A DNA stretch of 64,000 nucleotides from positions 59,898-123,897 of the forward strand of contig SLTK01000003.1 in assembly GCA_004347695.1 (NCBI GenBank), given 5' to 3'. The notes beneath the pieces were generated by a model. That model worked only from the letters and a program-made list of their open reading frames with translations. It made no database searches and was not told the DNA's origin. Positions 36,928-45,682 of this stretch are shown here, piece after piece. This stretch comes from Chloroflexota bacterium. GTDB taxonomy: Bacteria; Chloroflexota; Anaerolineae; Anaerolineales; Anaerolineaceae. Positions within the stretch are counted from its first letter, which is position 1. Every line of letters begins with the position of its first letter. The position numbers and the translations under genes were made by a program.

Positions 36928-38514
36928 ATGGCCGCAACGCAGAAGCGCAACTTTCTCCTCCTCCTTGCCCTTTCAATCCTTGTACTCATTATTTTCTCGC
37001 TGCCAAATTCGCGCGCATCCGCAAATATCCAGATGGTTCAGGTGTTCGAACCTGATGAAGCCGTGCCCATGCCGTATCTGCTGCAAATGATCGCTCCAGC
37101 CGATACCGTAGAGCAGGCGCTAAGGCATTTTGTTTTTTATGAATATTACTATTATGGCTTCCCGCATTTTGCTTATTCGGCGATCTTGTTACTCCCTTTA
37201 AAATGGCTTGGAAAGTTAAATGACACCCCAGCCGTGATGCTCATGCTGCGCCAGGGCAGCAGTGTTTTGCTGATGCTGGCCGGCATCCTGCTGCTGGTTT
37301 ATTTGCAGGATCGGTTCAAGACATATCGTTCCTTTGCGCTGTTCATCCTGTTCATAAGCATACCAGCCGTGGTTCACAACAATTTTTGGTGGCATCCAGA
37401 TGGTATGGTCGTACTGTTGGCCGCGCTGATCTTGTTTTTCCTGCAACGCGATGATCTGCGTTTAGGGAAGAATTTTCTGATTGCCGCAGTGTTGTGTGGG
37501 ATTCTCACAGCCGCGAAAACCATCGGAGCTTATTTTTTTCTGGCAGTTGGTCTGGCGCTGCTGCTCAGTCTGATCACCCGGAGATCAAGTTTAAGGCGCG
37601 CTGCTGGCATGGCACTGGCATTCCTGCTGGTAATGGGCGTCTCGTACATCATGGCAAATCCGTTTTTGCTTTCTCCCTGGGGGCGAACGGCGTATATCAA
37701 TATTTTTCATAAGCAGACTGACTTATTATTTAATGGCTACGGCATCGTATACGAAAAAGGTTTGATCGCTTCATGGCCTGTGGTGCGCCAAAATTATGGG
37801 GGCGCAATATTCTTATTGATCGCTACAGCCACTACGCTGTGGGGAATATGGCGCAGCGATAAAAAACTGCTGTTTGCCTTAATCCTGGCCTGGTTTCTGC
37901 CGGTATCGATCCTCGTGTTTTATATTACACACTTCAAGTTTCAGTATTGGTTGCCTGCGGCCCTGCCCTTGATCTCAACCGTTGCCGTCTTGATGCCAGA
38001 AAAGCTGAAAGATTTTCGGCCCTTCAGGTGGGAAAAGATCCTGCAATTGGGTGCGCTGTTGCTGGTTTTTATTCAGATGGTATTGTTTTACCAGACTGAT
38101 GTGCAGAATATTCTGGCGCGGTATCATCGCGCCGATGACGAACCTTCGATTCAATTTTATGATCAGGCTCTGGCAGCGCTTGAACCTTTGCAAGGGCAAA
38201 CCATCAAAGTGTATTATGACGCCCGCATGTATGTACCGGAAACGGCCGGCTGGTCAACAGTTTCAACCTATGACCTTTTAGAGTATGGCTATATCTCTGA
38301 GAACAATTTTGATGTGCTGTTGTTGATGGAGCAGCGGATTCGTGATTATCTGAATCCCAATGCGGTTGGGATTGACGTGGACACCTTTAAACGCAACCAG
38401 CAGTTTTATCGGGATGCCGATTTAGAATCGGTGAATGGTTACCATCTGGTGTATCGAGATACTTTTGGATTAGTTTTCGTTCGCGATGATTATGCCGGCT
38501 TATTTACGAAGTAA
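36928..38514 (+). CDS. GT-C (family 39-like) membrane glycosyltransferase
   Basis: The 528-residue protein begins with a transmembrane helix (LLLLALSILVLIIFSLP), followed by an outer loop with FEPDEAVPMP, the acidic pair expected of polyprenyl-phosphate-sugar-using GT-C enzymes. About ten further hydrophobic helices follow, then a soluble C-terminal domain of about 130 residues. It likely adds sugars to lipids or proteins outside the membrane. The start at 36928 begins just before the first helix; the longer frame adds an unlikely hydrophilic extension. Confidence 0.8.
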   Translation: MAATQKRNFLLLLALSILVLIIFSLPNSRASANIQMVQVFEPDEAVPMPYLLQMIAPADTVEQALRHFVFYEYYYYGFPHFAYSAILLLPLKWLGKLNDTPAVMLMLRQGSSVLLMLAGILLLVYLQDRFKTYRSFALFILFISIPAVVHNNFWWHPDGMVVLLAALILFFLQRDDLRLGKNFLIAAVLCGILTAAKTIGAYFFLAVGLALLLSLITRRSSLRRAAGMALAFLLVMGVSYIMANPFLLSPWGRTAYINIFHKQTDLLFNGYGIVYEKGLIASWPVVRQNYGGAIFLLIATATTLWGIWRSDKKLLFALILAWFLPVSILVFYITHFKFQYWLPAALPLISTVAVLMPEKLKDFRPFRWEKILQLGALLLVFIQMVLFYQTDVQNILARYHRADDEPSIQFYDQALAALEPLQGQTIKVYYDARMYVPETAGWSTVSTYDLLEYGYISENNFDVLLLMEQRIRDYLNPNAVGIDVDTFKRNQQFYRDADLESVNGYHLVYRDTFGLVFVRDDYAGLFTK

Positions 38515-38617
38515 GCTCCATTATTTTTTCTGCGAAACATGCTGCCTGGTTTTCAATTCGTAATTTGACCTGTTTCTTGTTAGAATCGCGTCATAACCAA
38601 TCAATATCGGAGGGTAT

Positions 38618-39484
38618 ATGAGTACACCTCGTTCAGTTTTAGCTTCCATCGACCCGCAAATGGTCATCGAAGGCGCGGACGTCAAGTTGCGCCGTTCCAT
38701 CTCGCCGCGAGTATCCAACCTGTATGATCCGTTCCTGCTGTTCGACCATTTTGCCTTCAACGACCCGGTCGAAGGCCCAATTCAGGGTTTTCCGACCCAT
38801 CCGCACCGCGGCATCGAGACCGTCACCTACATGCTGGAGGGCAACGTCCGCCACCGCGACAGCCTGGGCAACACCGGCATCATCGGTCCCGGCGATGTGC
38901 AGTGGATGACCTCGGGTCGCGGCATTTTGCATGAGGAAATGCCCCGCCGCGGCGCTGACGGCGTCATCTACGGCTTTCAATTGTGGGTTAATCTGCCTGC
39001 TGCGCTCAAAATGGGTCACCCGCGCTATCAGGAAGTCAGCGCTGCCCAGATCCCGGCAGTCGAGCAGGACGGCGTGAAGGTGCGGGTAGTGGCCGGCGAA
39101 GTGCGCGGCGTCCGCGGTCCGGTTACCGAAATTGCGGCTGACCCGGTTTACATGGATGTCCAGTTGCAAGCGGGGGCAACCTTTGCGCAACCCGTTCCTG
39201 CCGGACACACCGGGTTGGTCTATCTTTTCGAGGGCAGCGGAACCCTGGGCGGCGACGCAGTCTCAGCGCTGCGCATGCTGGTGCTGACCGACGGCGACGA
39301 ATTGACCGCACAGGCCGGGCCGGACGGAATGCGCTTTATGTTGATGGCGGGTGCGCCTTTCCACGAACCGATCATGCCATACGGCCCGTTCGTCATGAAT
39401 ACTCGCGAAGAAATCCAACAGGCACTGGTGGATCTGCGCAATGGAACTTTCGTGGACGCCGGTTCTGCGCTGGTAAACGAGTAA
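38618..39484 (+). CDS. Pirin-family protein
   Basis: The 288-residue bicupin has the N-terminal cupin motif FPTHPHRGIETVTYML and GRGILHEEMP, giving the three His and one Glu that hold the metal in pirins. DPFLLFDHF and a C-terminal cupin domain with FHEPIMPYGPFVMN are typical. Pirins may act as quercetinase-like dioxygenases or redox regulators. A GGAGG lies 7 bases before the ATG. It converges with the next gene with a 9-base gap. Confidence 0.95.
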   Translation: MSTPRSVLASIDPQMVIEGADVKLRRSISPRVSNLYDPFLLFDHFAFNDPVEGPIQGFPTHPHRGIETVTYMLEGNVRHRDSLGNTGIIGPGDVQWMTSGRGILHEEMPRRGADGVIYGFQLWVNLPAALKMGHPRYQEVSAAQIPAVEQDGVKVRVVAGEVRGVRGPVTEIAADPVYMDVQLQAGATFAQPVPAGHTGLVYLFEGSGTLGGDAVSALRMLVLTDGDELTAQAGPDGMRFMLMAGAPFHEPIMPYGPFVMNTREEIQQALVDLRNGTFVDAGSALVNE

Positions 39485-39493
39485 AGCCCGCAT

Positions 39494-39976
39494 TTAGAAG
39501 GAAATGCCAAACAGGCGCAGCCAGGGCCGCGCAGAGGTGGTGAAAGGCCAGGGGACGGCTGCCAGCATAAGCGCAAAGGACAGAGCATACCAAATGGCGA
39601 TGCTGCGGTGTTTTCGAACCGCATCAACAGCTTTGCGGGAAAGCGCGCGCCCGACGTGCGCGGCGATCAATGCTCCCACCATCGTCAACAAGTGGTCGAT
39701 GGCAAAAAAGCGTAAATCGGCCGAGCTCATGGCTGCATTGAAGTCAGCGGTCAGCACCCCAAACCAGCCTTTGCTGAAATAGAGGATAACGCCCAGCAAA
39801 AACTGAATATCGAATGCAATCGTGTAAAGCATGCCTGTCCGGTTATCGGCTGGCGTGTATTCCTTCTTACCGAACCAGCCTGCGAAAGCGCGAATGATGG
39901 CAACCAGACCCAGAATGACGATGCCCCAGCGGGTCAGGTTGTGCAGCGTTTGGACGATGAGATTGATGGTAGACAT
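39494..39976 (-). CDS. Four-helix membrane protein, cytochrome b-like
   Basis: The 160-residue protein has four hydrophobic segments with conserved His residues: LHNLTRWGIVILG in the first, AIDHLLTMVGALIAAHVGRA in the third, and a basic loop RKHRSIAIWY before the fourth. The His pattern fits small membrane proteins annotated as cytochrome B-like. Heme binding is inferred. GGAGG precedes the ATG; it is transcribed alone. Confidence 0.7.
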   Translation of the reverse strand: MSTINLIVQTLHNLTRWGIVILGLVAIIRAFAGWFGKKEYTPADNRTGMLYTIAFDIQFLLGVILYFSKGWFGVLTADFNAAMSSADLRFFAIDHLLTMVGALIAAHVGRALSRKAVDAVRKHRSIAIWYALSFALMLAAVPWPFTTSARPWLRLFGISF

Positions 39977-40145
39977 ATTTCCTCCCTGTGGTTGCCAGAC
40001 TAGTGGAAATTATACCCGGGAAGGGTTTGCCGTGCGTCACGTTAGGAAAGGCTTCGCTGTGTCGTACGACTTGTAGGACGAGTCGTTCAAAAGGTCGATT
40101 TCGGGGCGCTTACCCATTTCCAAACCGTTTGTGATTTCAACATCT

Positions 40146-40190
40146 GGCGGGACGGGGTGGAACCCGCCCCCTGCATAGGGGTTTTCTCTG
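40146..40190 (+). repeat. Short dispersed repeat fragment
   Basis: GGCGGGACGGGGTGGAACCC followed by GCCCC and a CATAGGGG segment repeats the hairpin block of the 63911 element (GATGGGGTGGAACCCATCCC). It lies just beyond the thrC 3' end. Confidence 0.5.
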
Positions 40191-40211
40191 CGGCTCCGTG
40201 GTGATAATATC

Positions 40212-41378
40212 TTACGGCAAATACTTCAGCCCCGTCCCGGTATTCAACAGCACCACCCGCTCATCATTTTTCAGCCAACCCCTTTCGAGCAGAACCGGCA
40301 AGGCTGCTACCGTCGCGGCGCCTTCCGGCGCGGCAAAAATGCCCTCACTCTGCCCTAATTGAAGCTGCGCCGCCCGAATCTGCTCGTCGCTGACGGCCAC
40401 GGCCGTGCCGTGCGACTGGTACAGCGTCTCCATCATCAACCGGTCGCCGTAACTTTTAGGAACGCGCAGTCCCGAGGCAATCGTCCCGGCATTTTCCCAG
40501 AAGGTGTTGGTCATCTCGCCGGCTTCGAAGGCGCGCACTACCGGCGCGCAGCCGGCAGCCTGCACCGCCACCATGCGCGGCCTGTTTGGGCCGTTAAGCC
40601 AGCCCAATTCTTCCAACTCGGCGAAGGCTTTCCAGATGGCTACCAACCCCATCCCGCCGCCCGCCGGGTAAATAATCACATCAGGCAAGTCCCAGGCAAA
40701 GGCCTCAGCAAGCTCGTAGCCCATCACCTTCTTGCCTTCCAGCCGGTACGGTTCTTTGAAGGTGGACACATCGAACCAACCTCCCTGGCGCACCACCTCG
40801 CTGACCGCGCGAGCCGCATCACTGATCAAGCCTTCCACCAGAACCACCCCGGCGCCAACCGCCCGGCATTCTTGCATGTTGGAATGCGGCGTGTCGGCTG
40901 GCATGTAAACCCGTGCGACCAGTCCAGCCCGGCTGGCATAGGCCGCCATGGCGCCGCCGGCGTTACCGGCAGTCGGAATGATCACCTGTTGGGCGCCCAA
41001 CTCTTTTGCGCGGGAAATGGCAGCCGCCTGTCCGCGCGCCTTGAAGGTGCCGGTGGGATTGAGCGATTCATCCTTGAGCATCAGGCGGCTGAGTCCGATT
41101 GCCGCGCCCAGATGTGGCAGATTAAGCAGAGGGGTGTCGCCTTCGCCCAGTGTGACAACATTTTCGGGCGTCTGAACGGGCAATAGTTCATGCCAGCGGT
41201 TCATCCCGCGCGGACGGGCAGCAATGCTCTCGCGCTGCAATTCGGCGCGGGCTGCCGGCAGGTCGTAGCGCGCCAGCAGTGGCGACTGGCAGTCCGGGCA
41301 AACATTCTGCAATTTTCCGCTATCCCAATGACGATGGCAGCGGGAACATTCCAGGTGGGTTAACAGTGAATAGCGCAT
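40212..41378 (-). CDS. thrC: Threonine synthase
   Basis: The 388-residue PLP enzyme converts O-phosphohomoserine to threonine. It has an N-terminal zinc ribbon (CSRCHRHW and VCPDCQSPLL), as in the archaeal/plant-like class, then LGEGDTPLL, the PLP-lysine segment NPTGTFKARG and the phosphate-binding PTAGNAGGAMAAYA. YPAGGGMGLVAIWKAF is the usual late motif. The start MRYSLLTHL with GGAGG 5 bases upstream is preferred over a longer frame. Confidence 0.93.
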   Translation of the reverse strand: MRYSLLTHLECSRCHRHWDSGKLQNVCPDCQSPLLARYDLPAARAELQRESIAARPRGMNRWHELLPVQTPENVVTLGEGDTPLLNLPHLGAAIGLSRLMLKDESLNPTGTFKARGQAAAISRAKELGAQQVIIPTAGNAGGAMAAYASRAGLVARVYMPADTPHSNMQECRAVGAGVVLVEGLISDAARAVSEVVRQGGWFDVSTFKEPYRLEGKKVMGYELAEAFAWDLPDVIIYPAGGGMGLVAIWKAFAELEELGWLNGPNRPRMVAVQAAGCAPVVRAFEAGEMTNTFWENAGTIASGLRVPKSYGDRLMMETLYQSHGTAVAVSDEQIRAAQLQLGQSEGIFAAPEGAATVAALPVLLERGWLKNDERVVLLNTGTGLKYLP

Positions 41379-41428
41379 GTGCGCCTCCGATGATCGAAGC
41401 AATGAAGATGACCGGCGCTGCCAGCCGA

Positions 41429-43297
41429 CTAAGGATAGGTGGTGGGGGCACCACCGGGTGTGATGGTCGGCAAATCACCCGGATATCCCGGGTAACCGGG
41501 CAGGGACGTTGCGGTCGGCCCGGATGGCTGTGTTGCGGTGCGGGTAGGCTGTGGGGTTGCCAGCAAAGTCGCAATGGGTCCCGTGGGCGCCGGTCCTGTT
41601 CCGAAGACGACCCACGAGGTGGGCGTTGGCTGAACCCCGCTGTTTACCTTGCTCACGTCGTTCACATAATCCAGCGCGCCCTGGCAGGCAACTTCCAGCC
41701 TGTCGGAGACATTATCCCAGGTGAGCGGCAGGTTTGCCAGGTACGTACGTTTAATGGCCGTGGTCAGGCAGCCAGCCCCGGCGTTGTAATTGACCAGCGT
41801 GAAGCGCCACAGGTCAGCATAGCTGGCAGCCTGACCGGGCAGCAAACTGGTTGTATTGTTGATAATGCGGCTCGTCTGTTCACAATTGGCTGCCATGGTC
41901 TCCGCAAACACGCGCACGCTGAACTCAGCCTGGGTCAAATCGATGCCTGCCGGGCAGTCCACGCAAGAAGCGTTGACCTTGGTGACCAGCGCCCCTTGCA
42001 GCATGGCCTGTTCACTGGTAAGCAAATTGCCGAATCCCAGATCGCAGCGCGACTGATGCAGCACCAGCGGACAGAACTGTTCGAAAAAGTCCGGGTTCCA
42101 CAGCAGCACGGTCTCTGCGCCCTGGTCTGTCAACTGCCCCAGCCCGGCTTCTTTGTAATTGACATACATACCCGGCCAAAATTGACTTTCGCGGCTGAAT
42201 ACATTCTTGAGCAACTGCGCCGGGATGCCGGTTTCGCGTCCAACTGTCAAAATTTGTTCGTCGAACTGGTTTTGCCAGGTAATCACATCATCCCGTGCTG
42301 CCGCCAGACCGCACTGATTGGCTGAAAGTGGGTCGTCCAGCCCACCGTTCGGGCAATTGCTGGCATCCACCTGGTTATTGGTGATTAACATGGCTGCCAG
42401 GTAGTAAAGCGAGACTTCGGTGTACAGATCAGCGGCATTCAGCGGGGTCGTCAGCCAGGGTTCCGGTCCGCCGGTTTCGGGGAAGGATTGCCAGGTATCG
42501 GAGCAGGAAGCCTGTGGGCCGCCGCGCCACTGGTCAGTGATCACATCAATGTAATAAAGCGGTGGGTCACCGGAGGCGCCCTCTGGCGACATGAAATCGC
42601 CGCGCGGCAGCACGCGGATTAAGCCTTCATAGTGCTGGCTTGAATCGCCAAAACTGGACTCGGCCCAGAATTCGATTGCCGCTCCCTCTGAACCGGTCGG
42701 TTTTAGCGGCAGATTACAGGGATTGCCGCTGCAGGTGAACGGCTCGCCCTGATAAACACCCTGGATGCTGATAATGGCCTCATTGGGCAGCGGCTCTTCA
42801 CCGATCAGCACCAGGTTGGGCGTGCCCACGCAGCGGTTGCCGGGCGGTTCGATCGAGCAGCCGGCCAGCGAAACCCACACACTGGGCAGCGGCAACTCGA
42901 CCTCGACCTGCTTTTTAGCGGGCTTGCTTTCGAAGAAATACAGGTACATCCCCGGGCATTCCTGGACGGATTGGCCGGGCGTACTCAGCTTGCAGGGCTG
43001 GGTTCGGCTCCATTCGGTGAACAGCGCATCACCGCACCAGGTTTGAATTTCATCGCTGATGGGCAGGCCGTCATGGTCGATGATAAAACGGCAGGTGATT
43101 TCGTTGCCGCGCCAGCGCACCAGCCACCATTCGTAGGCGGTGTAATCAACAGTCAGGGTGGTCAGGCGTTTTGGCGCTTCGGGGGTCTCCTCTTGCGCGC
43201 GCACAGGCGCAGACTGCAGGGCGGCGGTGATAAGCAGCCCCCCGACAGCGAATATAAATAGACCCCTGGCCAGCCAGCGCTTGAATGCGATCATCAT
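41429..43297 (-). CDS. Secreted lytic-transglycosylase-like protein
   Basis: The 622-residue protein has a signal peptide (hydrophobic about 13-28, cleavage likely after VRAQ). The first 300 residues hold several cysteine-rich beta domains. A lysozyme-like domain follows: GIPAQLLKNVFSRESQFWPG contains the catalytic-type Glu, then EAGLGQLTDQGAE and FTLVNYNAGAGCL, the classical SLT segment order. The C-terminus is a Pro/Thr tail. It probably cleaves peptidoglycan or a related wall polymer. The next gene upstream encodes an LCP-family protein. Confidence 0.78.
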   Translation of the reverse strand: MMIAFKRWLARGLFIFAVGGLLITAALQSAPVRAQEETPEAPKRLTTLTVDYTAYEWWLVRWRGNEITCRFIIDHDGLPISDEIQTWCGDALFTEWSRTQPCKLSTPGQSVQECPGMYLYFFESKPAKKQVEVELPLPSVWVSLAGCSIEPPGNRCVGTPNLVLIGEEPLPNEAIISIQGVYQGEPFTCSGNPCNLPLKPTGSEGAAIEFWAESSFGDSSQHYEGLIRVLPRGDFMSPEGASGDPPLYYIDVITDQWRGGPQASCSDTWQSFPETGGPEPWLTTPLNAADLYTEVSLYYLAAMLITNNQVDASNCPNGGLDDPLSANQCGLAAARDDVITWQNQFDEQILTVGRETGIPAQLLKNVFSRESQFWPGMYVNYKEAGLGQLTDQGAETVLLWNPDFFEQFCPLVLHQSRCDLGFGNLLTSEQAMLQGALVTKVNASCVDCPAGIDLTQAEFSVRVFAETMAANCEQTSRIINNTTSLLPGQAASYADLWRFTLVNYNAGAGCLTTAIKRTYLANLPLTWDNVSDRLEVACQGALDYVNDVSKVNSGVQPTPTSWVVFGTGPAPTGPIATLLATPQPTRTATQPSGPTATSLPGYPGYPGDLPTITPGGAPTTYP

Positions 43298-43407
43298 CTA
43301 CCGAAAAATGCAGAAACCGTGCCGAATACATCGCCTGATAAAAGGCATTTGTTAAGTTTAGCATAGTTGGGATTGAATCGCTACCGTACTTATTACCACG
43401 GTAGTGA

Positions 43408-44643
43408 TTACGGAGTCAGCGTGACAGTCGGCGTGACGGTGACCGATTGGGTAATGGTACCGGTGACGGTGCGTGACGGGGTAACGGTGGCGCTGACGGT
43501 TGGGGTAAAGGATTGGGTAGCTGTAGGCGTTTGGGTGATGGTCGGCGTGGCGGTGGCTGTGCCGGTGGCAGTCGGGGTGGGTGAGACGGTCAGCTCATAC
43601 TCCAAAGTCACGATCAGTTCACTGTTCGGCTCGGGAATCAGGGCAAAATCAATGGCAGCCTGCACCTGTTTGACAAGCGATGTTTGATCCAGCAGGAAAA
43701 CAGTGGGCTTCAAACCGTCCGGGATTTGCCAGGTAACCAGGGCCGGTTTTTTAACCTGAAAATAGCCCACATGGTTTGCATCGCCCAGGCGCAGCATAAA
43801 AGGTACATAACTCAGGATTTTCGGCAGCGTCAGGCTGGTTTCGATGCTTTCGCTGTACAACGCGAACAGATCCGGCAGGCGTGCCAGCGTTCCGCCATGC
43901 ACCATGCGTTGAATGACCAGTCGCAACACTTCCTGCTGACGTAAATTTCGATTTAACTCGTTCATCTTGTCGCGGTAACGCAGGTAGCACATCACCTGGT
44001 CACCGTTAAGCAGCGCCCGCTCGGGCTGGATGTCCGAACAGATACTTGGCATGCGCTCGACCACGGTCAGTTCCAGCCCGCCGAGGTCGTCGATAAAATA
44101 GACAAAATCGTCCAGGTGGAATAGCGCGTAATCGTCCGGGCGCACGCCGAAGTTGTATTCCAGCGCGTCCGCCAGCATGTTGAAACCGCCGACTGCATAA
44201 GCCACGTTGAGCCGCTGCATGGTGTACCCCGGGATGTTAAGGAAGGTGTCGGGCGGGATCGATAAAAAGCTGACGCGCCCCAGCCGCGGGTGATAAAACG
44301 CCAGCACGATGGCATCGCTGCGGCCCGGGAAAGGGGTCAGGCTGTCGGTGCCGATCAACAGCAGCGTTTTGACGTCAGTGGGGAGGGTAATACCTGTTAA
44401 AGGCGCCTGCGTTGCGCGAATGGGAGTCAGTTGAGCTGTTGGATAGATACTGCGCGCCGTTCTCACGGCAATCGGGGTAGCAGTTGGCACAGGGCGCTGG
44501 GTGGCGGAGGGTGTGACCGTCGCGACCGGGGTGGCGGGAGCCGGGGTGGGGGCAGCACAGGACGCCAGCGCCAGGCTGGCCAAAACCCACAAGATAAAAA
44601 AAGTACTCCAGGCGGTTTTTGCAGTTACTGGAGAAGCATGCAT
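43408..44643 (-). CDS. LytR-CpsA-Psr (LCP) family lipoprotein
   Basis: The 411-residue protein has a lipobox ASLALASC, a Thr/Pro stalk and an LCP domain: LLLIGTDSL, GRSDAIVLAFYHPRLGRVSF, LSIPPDTFLNIPGY, RLNVAYAVGGFNML and MCYLRYRDKMNELNRNLRQQ with the conserved Arg/Asp residues that bind polyprenyl pyrophosphate. LCP enzymes transfer polymers to the cell wall. The last 55 residues are a Thr/Pro/Val low-complexity tail. The start at 44643 is chosen because it begins the signal directly; the longer frame overlaps a repeat. Confidence 0.85.
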   Translation of the reverse strand: MHASPVTAKTAWSTFFILWVLASLALASCAAPTPAPATPVATVTPSATQRPVPTATPIAVRTARSIYPTAQLTPIRATQAPLTGITLPTDVKTLLLIGTDSLTPFPGRSDAIVLAFYHPRLGRVSFLSIPPDTFLNIPGYTMQRLNVAYAVGGFNMLADALEYNFGVRPDDYALFHLDDFVYFIDDLGGLELTVVERMPSICSDIQPERALLNGDQVMCYLRYRDKMNELNRNLRQQEVLRLVIQRMVHGGTLARLPDLFALYSESIETSLTLPKILSYVPFMLRLGDANHVGYFQVKKPALVTWQIPDGLKPTVFLLDQTSLVKQVQAAIDFALIPEPNSELIVTLEYELTVSPTPTATGTATATPTITQTPTATQSFTPTVSATVTPSRTVTGTITQSVTVTPTVTLTP

Positions 44644-45100
44644 TGCGGTTAAGTCCCCAATGGAGATTATAGCAGGTTGGTTAATATCCTGGGATGGGGC
44701 GAAAAGAATTCGTCCCAATAAACGTACGCTGCATGCATTGCACCTCCCAGGTGCATTGCACGTACTCTTGATCTTGGTATCAAGGCAAGAGTGATGGTTG
44801 CATACGACTTGGCGACTTTCAGTCAAAGCACGTGTGTGGTCGAGCGACTGGTGCGTTCAAATTAAATTCAGGTGCAACGCACCCAGCTCAAAATCGTCGG
44901 TAGCGGCAGGGCGAGAAGAATCCATCCAATTGAACCGATACCCTGTAGTCTCGCCCGCCAATGACGCATCCGTTTGGCTAAAGGGAACAAGGGCGTTCAC
45001 TCACAGGGCGCAAAGACCGCGAAGTTTGAATTCAGTTCGACGGGATTTTGAAGGTTTTTGCCCTGAATTGCGTTATAACATATATAGGGTGGTAAAACGC
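44644..45100. other. Intergenic region with direct-repeat copy upstream of the ECF sigma gene
   Basis: The repeat copy at 44701-44883 fills the first part. The second part contains GTAGCGGCAGGGCGAGAAGAAT, similar to the left edge of the other repeat copy, and TATAAC near 45074, a possible -10 for the sigma gene. No gene is supported. Confidence 0.5.
44701..44883 (+). repeat. ~180-bp direct repeat, left copy
   Basis: It shares with 48896-49110 the blocks AAGAAT..CG, TAAACGTAC, TGCACCTCCCAGGTGCATTG, CTTGATCTTGG, GGCAAGAG, CGACTTTCAGTCAAAGCAC-like and TTCAAATTAAATTCAGGTGC, in the same order and orientation. Several blocks are internally palindromic. Confidence 0.85.
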
Positions 45101-45682
45101 ATGCCAAGCCTTGATGAAACAATCCGAAAGTCTTCGCCTGGTGACCCGCTGGTCTATGAAGCGTTAATGGTCGAATATTTCAATTTCATCCTTCGCCTCA
45201 CGAACTCAATTCTCCTTGAGCCATGCGAGGCAGACGATGCTACCCAGGAAACGTTTATCCAGGCGACTACACACTTGGCCGATTATCAGACCGGTACAAA
45301 TATCAAGAACTGGCTGGCAAAAATTGCGATCAATACTTGCCGGGATAAACTGCGCCGGATGAAAACCCGGAATCGCCTATTGGACATCCTGAAAATTATG
45401 TCCTGGCAAAATATGCAAGCCTCTCCAACCCCTGAGGAAACGGTTATCCGCAATGAACGTCTGCGGACCGTCCAGGAAGTAGTTGAAGCACTTGACGAGA
45501 AGCACCGTCTTCCTGTTCTTCTCCGATATGTTCAGGGTATGAGCGTATCAGAAATTGCCGAAGTGCTGGAGGTGAATGAGGGTACGGTTCATTCCCGTCT
45601 GCACTACGCCCATTTGAAATTGCGCGAACGCTTACAAAAACTTACCGGTGAACAGCCCGGATTAATTAAGGAGGGATATTAA
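45101..45682 (+). CDS. ECF-type RNA polymerase sigma factor
   Basis: The 193-residue sigma-70-family protein has region 2 (FNFILRLTNSILLEPCEADDATQETFI, with the DDATQETF promoter-melting segment) and region 4 (LPVLLRYVQGMSVSEIAEVL, EGTVHSRLHYAHLKLRERL helix-turn-helix). The ATG at 45101 gives a normal ECF length; the upstream frame extension crosses the repeat and is rejected. Its stop overlaps the ATG of the anti-sigma gene (TAATG). Confidence 0.92.
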   Translation: MPSLDETIRKSSPGDPLVYEALMVEYFNFILRLTNSILLEPCEADDATQETFIQATTHLADYQTGTNIKNWLAKIAINTCRDKLRRMKTRNRLLDILKIMSWQNMQASPTPEETVIRNERLRTVQEVVEALDEKHRLPVLLRYVQGMSVSEIAEVLEVNEGTVHSRLHYAHLKLRERLQKLTGEQPGLIKEGY